From assembly GCA_029891345.1 (NCBI GenBank), contig CM056997.1, positions 213,071,212 to 213,135,211 of the forward strand: a stretch of 64,000 nucleotides of DNA, given 5' to 3'. This DNA is from Dryococelus australis. Its lineage: Eukaryota; Arthropoda; Insecta; Phasmatodea; Phasmatidae. Below the pieces are notes generated by a model that ran no database searches, was not told the DNA's origin, and worked only from the letters and a program-made list of their open reading frames with translations. Both the position numbers and the translations under genes were made by a program. Of the stretch, positions 36,011 through 46,395 are shown in pieces. Position 1 is the stretch's first letter. Every line of letters starts with the position of its first letter.

Positions 36011-38380
36011 TCCTACAATACCTCCAGACTTTTCACGGTCTACTCTGTCAACAACACGTATTGTGTTGCCTTTCGGAAAGAAGAATTATCTAAAAACGCG
36101 TTATGTTTGTTTTACTCGTAAACTCGATAAGCAATTCAGTTGATACGACACTGGGGACCACAAGCTATTGACCGGAAAGCTGTCAGCCGGACAGTCTGCG
36201 ATCCTCGTATGCTTATGTAGTGGAAATTATTTCATTTGTATCGGTCAGACGAGAATAATTATTCGTTCATGTTTAACATGTCTACATGTGCTCTTTGAGG
36301 TCGTGACAGCTTAATAGTATAACACAGTCACATAGATAAGGACTAAGCGTAAACCCTAATTCTTACGTCTAAGTAGGAGAATTTGAAATAAGTTACTAGC
36401 ACTTCAAGCCGGCAGCTCCTGGAGATAAATTAATTTCGATATATAATATTATATGTATATATATATCGGTTCTTATATCTTCTTATATTAATAAGTGTCA
36501 TTATAATTCCTGAATAAATTAATAATGTTGTGCGAAAATCATAAAATTTCCCTTAAACAAGGCGACAGTTATAATACCCGACAAGTTTAAATAAGTAAAG
36601 TGTTGATTATAGACAAAAATGGTTTTACGGGATATTTATAGAAGACTGTGCATTACAGTATTTCTTCTGATGGGTATTAAAGCTAACGGTATAAATTTAA
36701 GGCCGTTTCACACTTAACGCGCACTCTTAGAAGTCATATTTGGTTTTTGTTGTCAGACCACTGAGTATTATTCCGCACATTTCGAAGTTGAAATTGCCAA
36801 GAACCCAATAAATACTATCCTTCTGTCGATCCATATAAAAAACTGTGAAATTGAAGAAATATTGATATATTATAGTTAAACTATTTCCTTGTTTCTACTG
36901 GTTAAAATTAAATTGATAAATTCATAAGACACTAATTAAAAAAATTGATACATACTACAATATTCTGTAAATTTTTATCACCCTTATTGGAAAATAACTT
37001 AATAATTGTCTACGTTAAAATGAATGAAGATATGGGTGGGGATATTTTTCGTTTATTTATATAAAAAGTAAAAAAGTCACACGCTATTTTTTAACGCAAC
37101 GTAAGTGTTTCGAAGCGACGTTGTTTTCTAAACGATTTTATATGTGGCCACCACATTACAAGTGTTCAGACATTTTTTTTTTTTTTTTTGCGAGTGGATT
37201 CGTTTCTGCGAGAACCACTCATGTTTCGCGCTTCGTGGCCTGCGAATAGAAAATTAACGCGCCCTGTTTTGAGTGGCTGGTGGTGAATCGTTTATGAGCG
37301 ATCTTGCTTTCCTCCAACCCACCCCTCGGCGGTATTAAATTAGAAGAGTTTCAGAAGTTAGGCGGTGAAACGTCTGGCAAGCCGCGCCCAACAAGGGCCT
37401 AACTTGCATCACGAGCATGAGGAAAAATAAAACACGTCAGGTGGATTCAAACAGATCTAATTAGTAATACGCAATTAAGACGTTCAGATCTGGACATTCG
37501 TGGGTTCCCATAAGAGATTAGACGAGTACCTAGAAGCAAAATTATGTGGTGGGTTCCCATAAGAGATTAGACGAGTACCTAGAAGCAAAATTATGTGGTG
37601 GTACATCTGATGTGGGTTCACCCATTCTCGGATTGTAGGAGTCTCTGTAACGTGCCTCGTACCTGATTGGCTGATACGTACTGTGAAATGTCTCCTATTG
37701 GCCGTAATGCCAGCTGACAAAACAAGTTACCAGGTGCTGATTTGCGAATTACGTTTCAATCATTTGCGGACCAGTGACGCCATTTTGCTGGTACGTGAAG
37801 CTCGACTTGGCCAAAAAAAACTGACATTTCACTTCTGCATTCTCAAGTACCAATCTGTGCGCTGTAAATCTGAATCTGTGATAATTTCAATGTTTAAAAC
37901 GGTTAACAGTCACTTCAACATATTTAACTGAGTAATTAGTGTAAAATGCCAGTTAACCTCCACCTATAGATTTAGTAACATTTTCCGCTGATTCATCAAC
38001 CATTCCATTTACTGTTTTCCAGTGATTTGTTTTTGACTTATGGATCAGGTGCACATAGTGTATCAAATAAAATGGCAACGCATAAACTAATAATATCCAT
38101 AAATTATCTTTTTATAAATATGAGTTTCGTCTTTTATTATACCATTTTACGCGGCAAGATGTATATATATATATATCGAATTTTTTTTTCCCGTTTTTAC
38201 TTTTCTCATTTCGTTTTCAGGTAATCGTCTTAGCACTCGGTTTGATAGTTTTCATTACACTAAATATGGTGAAGTGAGTACATGCATATGTAGGCCTACT
38301 GTTTAACATTTAAACTGAACACGAAAAGAAAGTTCATACAATATAAAGGTACCTAAATATAGTCGGTGAAGTAATATTTT
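36011..38380. other. Non-coding stretch with one tandem duplication
   Basis: AT-rich, no gene recognised. A 49-bp unit (from GTGGGTTCCCATAAGAG to AAATTATGTG) is present twice without mismatch at 37,500-37,548 and 37,549-37,597. A T-run lies at 37,172-37,188. Confidence 0.6.
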
Positions 38381-38383
38381 ATG

Positions 38384-39010
38384 TACAGAATGATTCACGA
38401 GGAGTTACCGCCTTTCACAGGGCCTATTGTATACATTATTTAGAGAAAAATATCCCATATAAATATCCACAGAGGAATTCGACAATCAGCATACATACTC
38501 TACAGTGGAAAGGAGTTCTCAACACCATTACAGAATCAATGTGTGGCGTGGTGTCCTTCACGATACGCTGATTGAGCCATTCATTTTCCCGGGACGTTTA
38601 ACTGGTGTGGTGATCTGCAATTATTGCAAGAATAACTGGCGCTCTTACTTGAGGATATTCCGTTAGCATTGTGACGTCATATGATCTTCCAGCATGATGG
38701 TGTATTTCCTCGCTTCCACCGTACTGTTGTTGAACACATGCATGGACATTTCCCTGAGAGAGGGAGAGGACGAGGCGGTTTTCACCCTTGGACCCCTCGA
38801 TCGCCAGATCTATCACCACTGGAGTATTACGTATGGGGATGGATGAAGGATACGGTTTACCAAAGGACTGAAAAATCACGTGAGGAACTACTTGCGCGTA
38901 TAATGCATGCCGCTACAGAAACAAAGACAACAGCGTGCAACTACGTTGAGTAAAAAATGCGATTCATAAACGTGCGGCCACAAGGAATTAAAAGTAACGA
39001 ATAACAAGAT
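38384..39010 (+). pseudogene. mariner-type transposase fragment
   Basis: Plus strand. After a TACAGAATGATTCACGAGG start typical of mariner-like ends, coding debris reads NVWRGVLHDTLIEPFIFPGRL (about 38,528-38,600), then QHDGVFPRFHR (second catalytic Asp, about 38,690-38,725) and WTPRSPDLSPLEYYVWG (third catalytic Asp, about 38,785-38,840), ending RTEKSREELLARI. This is the C-terminal half of a DDD mariner transposase. The N-terminal DNA-binding half is missing and the reading frame changes near 38,660-38,680, so it is dead. The right terminal repeat was not found. Confidence 0.85.
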
Positions 39011-39020
39011 ATATAATTCC

Positions 39021-41500
39021 CTTAACCATTGCATTTTTATTTCCTTAAATATTTTATTTTGTTCCACTTAACTTCAAAGATATTTAAAAACAACTCATTA
39101 CAGACATATTTAAAAACTGTTTAACTGAAAACACTTCAGTTTACACCGTGATTCTTGTGAAAATATTTCAATGTACTTCATGATTCTTCTGAAAACAATT
39201 AAATTTTCGGGAAATAAAACAATTCTTTAAAAAGAATTTATGAGTAATGTTTAGACTTTTGTTCCCCATTTGCCACCGCTCCTGGAGCACAATCTAATGC
39301 CCAGCCCTTCTGTTTACCTCCAACAGAACAGGACACTAAGTATTGGGAAGGACAAGTAATATATTTCTTTTCAAAATAGCAGAGCAGTATGTTTAATGTA
39401 ATTTGCTGGCAATTCAACTTCCTCAAAATAAAATGTAGGGAACAAAGAGAGAAAACCACATACTACAAGCACAACACCAACATGAACATCCTTTCTATTT
39501 GATACTATCATAAAAGTTTTAGTACGAAAAATATTTAATTAGTTATATTTTCTCACAGGGAAGAAAACACACTAAACTTCCATAGAATAAAATATTTCAT
39601 AAAAATTTGCTAATTACCTTTTCAACTTTAAAAACAAAAGAAAGCAACTATAGAATAGCAGGTTTCATAAAATGGGCTAATTATTTTTCACTTTAAATAC
39701 ATAACCAAAGCCCGTGTACACAATAATATTTCCAATAACTGTTTACCTAACACTTACATAAAATACACCCCTCTCCATAATCTTAGCCCTACAGAGAAAA
39801 TAATACAATACAATTCACAAAGAGGGTTCCTCTCACCACGCAGGATGATACGTTTCTTCCTATTTTCTTAGTTTCTCAAGGCACCACTCGAGTGAGAAAT
39901 TTAAAGAACTAATTCCTGTTTCACGAAAATTCACTAACCTTTCCAAAACCTCATAAGAGACTCGCCCAACCCACAACACATGCACCAGTAGTCGCTCACC
40001 ACAACACCTCGTATTCTGACCCTCAGACCGAGGATATTATCCTCACCAAAAATATTGCCTACCCTTAGTTCCAACACACATCATCAAGGGAGCCAAGGAT
40101 ATTGTTCCTACCAACGCACTGGCTGCTCCCCTGCACATTCAAACAAGCGCCCAAGAGAAAATGGAGAGAAACGGGGATACTCACCCCACCACTAAGTTTT
40201 TCCTCTTCTTCTCCCACATTCACCATAGCACACAAAATACCAAACTCACAACCCAACCCACAGGTTCCGTTTTCCCAAACAAATACCACACCAGTTATTT
40301 TGTCCAATAAAGTACCTACTAGTAAATGGAGCTTCCAGAAATCTTCTTTACAAGTAACTGGAACAGTATTCCCGAATATACTCAGTTCCACTACTAAACT
40401 ATACTGCAATAATTTAAAGAATTTTTCATATAAAAAATGCACCAAACGTTACTTCTTTTTATCACTGGCCGATTGACATTCCCACAACCAAAGTATCATA
40501 ACTCCCCTTTTTCATCATGCAAAAACTCGGAGCACCGAGTCAATCTTCGAGGATCCACCACCACTAAGCCCTCATAACTCCAGTTGCACGGACTCCCTTA
40601 AACATTCCCCAAAAACGAGTGACTGCACCTTCGGGAAAATTTTAATTTCCAATACCATTCCACACAAAACTGAATTCAATCTTCTAAAAAAAAAAAATGT
40701 TCGAAATCCCTCACATAACCTGCAAAATTTGAAGTTCAAACTCTTTCGCACAAATTTTATAGTCTGAATTCCTCACTACCTTGGGAATTATTCTAAGTTC
40801 CCAAACTTCTCTCCAGTTTTTGTCAAAGTTCAATTCACTCATGACCTGAGAATTTTTGTAAGTCCGAAACTCCTAGTACTGAATCTTAACTACTAGTGGG
40901 TCAAAGTCTAAGTCCACCACAGGTGATATTATTTTTGAAGATTTACTATACGCAGCATACTTAGCTTCTACAGCTTGAAGATCGCTCTTAGGGTGGCTCC
41001 CCACGCCACTAAGGCACCGGCACTCTGGCGGGGGACAAGTCTGGTTAGACAGCTCCCGTACCCTCCTAAATACTCGCTCGCTATCCCCATTCTCGTCCCG
41101 TCCCCCCCTTCTCCAGCGACCCACTTCAGCGCAACCTATACGATGCGTTCCCTCTTTATGCTTTAGGCGCTATCTATAAAAATGAGCCTTCCTCGATAGG
41201 TGGAAAACTCAAAGTCCAGCGCGCCGAATCACCAAGAACCTTCACCTGAGCAGCCTCCAACTGCCACCCGCCACTCACTTAGACCCAGCAGGCATCCTAC
41301 CCCCAGATGACCAGGCATACTTATACTGAAACAAAATTCTCTCTTACCCATCTAGCATTGATTGTGACGGGCATCCCGTCTCACGTTAAAGAAAAAAATA
41401 CTATCACGTTTTCAACAATCATCACCTTGAAGCAAGACTTAAGCTTAATTTCTTTGTTTTGGTGGTGTGACAGGGGCTACAGGTGATAAAACATTGGTAA
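39021..41500. other. A/C-rich stretch, possible left arm of a second long-TIR copy
   Basis: Strongly biased to A and C on the plus strand. At 41,050-41,120 the series CTCGCTCGCTATCCCC and CTCGTCCCGTCCCCCC resembles the reverse complement of 47,100-47,190. With the T/G-rich arm at 46.4-49.2 kb this suggests a second, decayed inverted pair, but the left terminal GATTAATC block is not visible near 39.0 kb, where the mariner lies. Open frames here (for example 126 codons at 40,065-40,445, minus) have no motif and follow the base bias. Confidence 0.35.
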
Positions 41501-41508
41501 GGGTAATG

Positions 41509-42046
41509 CTATGAATGTAGGAGGGAGTGGAAACCTAGGTAATGATACGGTGTTTCAGGACATATGAGATTGGGGGAATGTATATTTGGAGGTTGGGTTT
41601 GTAACGCATAAAATCGTTCATTCTTCTCAAAAACATTAAACAATAAAGGAGCCTCATCATCTACACTCGTATAATTTTCGTTCTTCATAGACAAATCCAA
41701 AGGTTTGCAGCAAAAACATTCTTCCTGCCTAACCAACTCACTCTCGCCTGCTTTTAATAGACTTCGGTCCAGAGCTTGTGATTTCGGCGTAGACGTTGAA
41801 GCTGTCGGAAATGCTGGTGGAGGCGGCGCCGACAAGGCTGGCGGCGTCGAAGGAGTCGGCGGAGGCGGGAGCGTCATCGGAGTAGGCAGTCATCGGAGGC
41901 GGCATCATCGAAGGTAGTGGACTCATCGGCGAGGCTGCCGGAGAAGACAAAATAATGGGAAGCAGCGGAGACATCTCTAAATATGGCAGCCCGTCCTCCT
42001 CCATAGAATACAGCAATTCCATTATTATTGAATCCTGAGAATTCAT
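41509..42046 (-). CDS. Overlapping GC-rich frames with a PLDLS (CtBP-type) motif
   Basis: Two minus-strand frames overlap. The first starts MNSQDSIIMELLYSMEEDG (42,046 down to 41,738) and is acidic at first, then rich in Ser, Pro and Met. The second (41,877 to 41,509) is Pro-rich, then reads EECFCCKPLDLSMKNENY and SVDDEAPLLFNVFEKNERF. PxDLS is the known docking motif for the CtBP co-repressor, and PLDLS+K occurs in adenovirus E1A and in insect repressors. A consensus-like donor GTGAGT lies at the end of the first frame (41,741-41,736), so the two could be exons or alternative products of one spliced gene. GC content is far above the surroundings. It may be a host transcription-regulator exon or a gene carried by the surrounding repeat. 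No family is recognised. Confidence 0.45.
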
Positions 42047-42099
42047 GTTATAGTTAAAAGCCTTCCAAAGAAAATCTTAAATTTCGTGTTGAAATCTTT

Positions 42100-44037
42100 G
42101 GGTTGTCATTCCTACAAATAAATCTTCGAAAAAACTCGCCATCGCAAGGTAAACCACACTCAAAACTACTGGAAACAGAAGGGGGGGGGGGACTAGATGC
42201 TAGACCGATAATTAATGAGAAATTTCAAATATCAGCGAAACGTTTAGAAAGCATCGCCCATCCCATCCCTGCAGCCGAGCTTCAGACACCCTCTTCCCTC
42301 TTCGTATCAAGGGCTTTCAAACAGCTCCAACTCCTAACCACTCCTCACCACACCCTCTGAGACAAACCACTCTACTGCATTTCCTTTATGAGAAATGGAA
42401 ACTAAAACGTTTCCATAATAGTTTAATAATTTTTTATCAATAAATAAAAAGTCTTAACAAATGTGTTAGACAGCAACGTACTCAATCATGTTTTCACATA
42501 CAATTAATATGATATAATTTTTTTATAATTTATATATGATGTGGAGATACAAAAAAAAATTAATTCGTGTAAAAACATGTTATTAATACGACTACAAAAA
42601 TCTTCAGCTATCTTTCACGATTTTCAATGCTACACATCTGCGGATTTGTAATTACAGTTATACAATCTTAGAGGACACCAAGTTATTTATTCATTTTGAA
42701 AGGTTAGAAATATCTACCCTTTAAAGCTATGGCGTATTACATTTCCTTAATATTGAGACACCACTCCTAATATACGTATAAATAAACAATAAAACTTAAA
42801 AATATTATGAAAATAACATAAAAAATGTTATCTACTTTCCACAAACCTTAAATAGAGTTCAGGAAAAACGTTATGTGTTACGAACTAAGTATGTATGTAC
42901 CCATTTTTATTTTTATACATATTTTTTTGCTAAACATATTAACATGTACTACCGTAAAACATATAGAAATATCTTCTGTCAATGTGTATTCCTATAAAGT
43001 ATGTAGGAAAATGTTTTTGCTAAGGTTAAATTGTGTGTTACACCTAATATGTATTCGTCTTTGAATAAACAAAAACTCGTTGAGTGTTTTCCGGTAAATA
43101 ATAATAATATGTGTTAAACTCATTCTATATTGTTACTACTAAAAGTATATGATATACAAAAATATCATTTATGATATTTTACAAATACGGAAAAGGTATG
43201 TGTTTAGAATTATCCCTCTTTACTGAACAGCAGTACATTTTATACAAATTTGTTTGCAAGTGTAACATTTCGTTGATTTTATTTTTATGAGTTTTTCTAT
43301 CCTAATACATTAAATCCTATATACTAGGTTTAGGATTGTTAAGACTGTATTGGAGGATGGAAAGTGTTTATATTTAATTAATTAGAAAAAAAAATGTTTC
43401 TACAAATGCTTGATCTTGAGCGGTTGTGAACAGGATGGAAGATGTCTTCTGGGCAGTATAGACAGAGGTACAGTCGTTGACCTGGCACTGTCAGTGTGGT
43501 CCGTGGCTGTGCATTCTCCATGAAAGGCTATGCGGAGAGATGTCTCCAGGGTATTGTCGAAGTGGAGTGTTTCCGGATAGGGTCGCTGGACCCAAGCTTA
43601 CAAACCTTCAGGCTTCGGTTAGGGGTTGGTAACACTGGAGAGCCGTTGAAGGGAAGCCTGTATGTCTTGCGACATCGAACAAGGATTTATACCAGTGACA
43701 GGGTTGTTGAACACTAACCATAATGGTTTTTACATGTCTTCAGACATTTACCAAGGATGTAAGTTTACCTACCCGAACAGAGAACAAATTATTCAGCTAT
43801 CAATGTTTCATCTTAAAAATTCCGAGTGATTTAACTATGTTAAAGCATCTTAAAATTTGTGGACGTGTATCGTTAACATTTCAGATTATTTTAATGTTCA
43901 GATTATTTTAATGATTCGCGATGACATTGGATTTTCTCGGGAATCTCCCGTTTTCCCCTGCCTTTTCCTGAGGTATACTTAAGTTGTCACAGGAAAATTT
44001 GTACCCATATTTTATTTAAAGAAACAATTATTTTAAA

Positions 44038-44084
<47 letters not shown>

Positions 44085-44610
44085 ATGTGAGTTGAGAGTC
44101 ATCACTTTTATTTTAAAAACCTTTGTCCAACATACTTGAATTTGTATGCTACTATTCATTTCTATGTTAAATGTTCACACTAGTTAGTTTGTAAAGGGGT
44201 TTGGTAAAATCATACAAACCAATTCATTTTAAAAACACGTTTATATACCAAATGAGGAGCATACAGAGTGTCTCACAAAGTACACAAAATATATACCGAT
44301 TATTTTGAAAATTACATAAGAGTATCAGGTGTTATGCATTTTAGTTATTGTCATTTTGCCAGCTCGTTAAACATCAAGGCCTTACAGTCTATTGGTTAAA
44401 AAACATCTTTCCAGCTCAAATGTTTATCACTACTTCTTTTCTAAACAGTTTATAAATTGTTTACACCAGCGTGCAAATAATTTGCTAATATTCGATTTAC
44501 ACTTTGATTTCTGTATGCAAGAGCATTTGACAACGTTCTTTTCTTGTTTAATCTTTAAACAGTATCGGTTTGCAAAAACTAAATACTTTTATATATTAAA
44601 TTTCACTTGT
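42100..44610. other. AT-rich stretch with a SINE fragment and (TA)n
   Basis: Nothing coding is supported. 43,430-43,720 is less AT-rich and shows a 73-codon frame without motif. 43,915-43,985 matches the middle of SINE family A (GATTTTCTCGGGAATCTCCC, CCCCTGCCTTTTCC). A (TA)n microsatellite spans 44,042-44,079. Confidence 0.5.
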
Positions 44611-44618
44611 TAGTCCAT

Positions 44619-44669
44619 GATGTTCTCTCATCCCAAATAGTGTCATATTATTTGGGATGAGAGAACATC
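44619..44669. repeat. Perfect 21-bp palindrome at the PLE 5' edge
   Basis: Arms 44,619-44,639 and 44,649-44,669 are exact inverse copies (GATGTTCTCTCATCCCAAATA), separated by 9 bases. The loop word GTGTCATATTA appears again directly after the second arm (44,671-44,681), so the block has the order arm, word, inverted arm, word. It lies about 20 bp upstream of the first recognisable PLE codons. Confidence 0.95.
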
Positions 44670-44688
44670 AGTGTCATATTAGTCGTAT

Positions 44689-45480
44689 AACGTCTACAAG
44701 CCAGATGTTCCTCTCCGACCAACAGTTAGTGCTGTTGGCTCACCGACTCATCTGTTGGCCAAATACCTCAACAAAATTCTGAAACCAGACTCGCCTACTC
44801 CGATCTCGCACATACAGAACTCTGCTCAGTTTGTTGACATTTCGAAAAATATTTCACTACTTCCCGAAGACATCCTGGTCAGTTTCGATGTCACCTCTCT
44901 TTTCACAAGAGTACCAGTCCCAGAAACATTCCAAATTCTACAAGAGCAACTCGGTGAAGGCAGCCTCAGCGAAGAACTGGTGAAGCTAGTGGAGCACTGT
45001 GTCCCCTCAACTTTCTTCTCATACCAGGGAAAACTACACATACAAAGAAGGACACTGCCATGGGCTTACCACTTTCTCCTTTACTGACTAATCTCTCCAT
45101 GTCCAACTTTGACGAGAGCGCTATCCACTCCACCACCTACCAACCAAAATATTGGTTTAGATATGTTAATAATACTTTCATGGCACGGAGTCTTGGAGAA
45201 GAGAGACTACAGCTATTTTTTAGAACATCTAAGGATGATCCATCCCAAAATATAGTCCACTATGGAAATGGAAAAAAGATTGCCAACTTCCATTTATAAA
45301 TGTTATGGTATACAGGACACAGAACCTCACCTTGGGCCACACAGTAGACAGGAAGCCTACCCATACTTACAGATAACTGCAATCAAACTCTCTCTCTTAG
45401 AAGGAGACAGTTATTTCCACATTGGTCATCTGAGCAAAAAGCATATGTGAAGAACAATATCTTGAAGCAGAAATCAAGCA
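44689..45480 (+). pseudogene. PLE reverse transcriptase, broken
   Basis: Landmarks are VPLRPTVSAVGSPTHLLAKYL (about 44,706-44,768), a VSFDVTSLFTRVPV catalytic block with the first Asp (44,877-44,925), TAMGLPLSPLLTNL (about 45,054-45,095) and the catalytic box, which reads YVNN (about 45,160) where active enzymes have YxDD. A frame change lies near 45,050, just before the GLPLSP block, and another near 45,295. With both Asp of the YxDD box replaced by Asn, the enzyme would be inactive even apart from the frame changes. The protein copies RNA to DNA at the target site in living relatives. Confidence 0.9.
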
Positions 45481-45589
45481 ACTAAACATAGCTCTAGAAG
45501 CTAATGGTTACTCAAGACGTGAAGTACAGCAGAGCTTCAAGAAGCAGCCCAGAATAAAAGAAAAAGTACACTTATAACACATTGCTATA

Positions 45590-46060
45590 TTGCCCTATGT
45601 CAAAGGAACCACTGACTGGTTGGCACGTTTACTGAGGAAGAAGGACATACATACAATCATGAATCCTATTAACAAAGTCGATAGCATCCTGGGATCAATG
45701 AAAGACAAAACACCAGCCGAAGAACAGGCTGGTGTTTACAAGGTACCTTGCCCATGCGGGAAAGTGTACATAGGCTAAACTGGCAGAAAAATAACAACCC
45801 GAATAAAAGAACACGTCAAGATCTACAAATATGAAAACCAGCAGTCAACTATTGCTGAGAATTCCATGAAAACCAAACAAAGTATTGATTTTAACAAGCA
45901 CAGCACAATAGCCAACATACGAACTTACATACCTAAAACCATTAGAGAATCAATAGAAATATTAAAACATCCGAATAACATCAACAGAGAAGACGGTTAC
46001 AAGTTAAACAAAATATGGGCAAATCTCTTCATAAACGACTTGAAATCCTGTAATGAGAGA
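45590..46060 (+). pseudogene. PLE GIY-YIG endonuclease domain, broken
   Basis: The segment EEQAGVYKVPCPCGKVYIG (about 45,720-45,775) holds the GVY...VYIG pair of the GIY-YIG nuclease and the CxCG of the PLE-specific zinc-binding linker. It is followed by TGRKITTRIKEHVK with the catalytic Arg region. A stop codon at 45,776-45,778 replaces the Gln or Glu normally found in YIGQTGR. The C-terminal tail continues open to about 46,267. This nuclease nicks the target DNA for insertion. Confidence 0.9.
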
Positions 46061-46094
46061 TCAGAGAACACAGACTCGCCAGGACTGGCAGACC

Positions 46095-46270
46095 AACTCA
46101 GCCAATTAGGAAGAAGACAAGACTGCAATTGGCCAGAAAATCCAGCCAATCAGGGTAGATCTCAAGGATTGATCAACCACCTCAGCCAATCAAAAGGAAG
46201 ACAGCCTGTGATTGGCCGAAGAGCCCAGCCAATCAGGAAACAGCCCTCCAGAAATCAGAGTATATAGGGG
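46095..46270 (+). promoter_or_regulatory. CCAAT-array plus TATA, candidate PLE promoter
   Basis: CCAAT or ATTGG occurs at about 46,102, 46,127, 46,146, 46,186, 46,211 and 46,229, in both orientations and within repeats of the form CAGCCAATCAGG. They are followed by TATATAGGGG at 46,261. Six CCAAT boxes ahead of a TATA box within 170 bp look like a pol II promoter. PLEs carry promoters in their terminal parts and often lie in tandem, so a 3' promoter would drive a following copy. Activity is not shown. Confidence 0.5.
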
Positions 46271-46311
46271 CCTCTTCCTTCGACCGTCCTCAATTGGTCA
46301 GGTATTGTTCC

Positions 46312-46342
46312 CTCATGATGGCAGCTGCAACGACTGCCGAAA
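46312..46342 (+). ncRNA. Hammerhead-ribozyme-like motif of the PLE
   Basis: CTCATGA is followed by a possible stem II, GGCAG paired with CTGCC around a CTGCAACGA loop, and then GAAA. This is the order of hammerhead core box 1 (CUGAUGA), stem II and box 2 (GAAA). Box 1 differs from the conserved sequence at one base (C for G), so cleavage is unlikely. Hammerheads are known in the terminal repeats of PLEs. Stems I and III were not worked out. Confidence 0.5.
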
Positions 46343-46395
46343 TGTTGGAGAAGAAATTCACGACGTGGCTCGAACCCAGAAGCGTAGAAATGTAT

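Larger units (their letters stand above)
44689..46395 (+). mobile_element. Penelope-like element, 5'-truncated
   Basis: A retroelement with reverse transcriptase followed by a GIY-YIG endonuclease, which is diagnostic for Penelope-like elements, then a promoter-like, ribozyme-like 3' part. The first third of the usual protein is absent (it starts at the LRPTVSAVGSPTH level). It is inactivated by frame changes and stops. It lies between the A/C-rich and T/G-rich arms discussed for the second long-TIR copy, possibly inserted in its interior. Confidence 0.92.

Noticed and set aside
40065-40445. 126-codon minus frame
   Set aside because: Follows strong A/C bias, with an equally long frame on the other strand and no motif.
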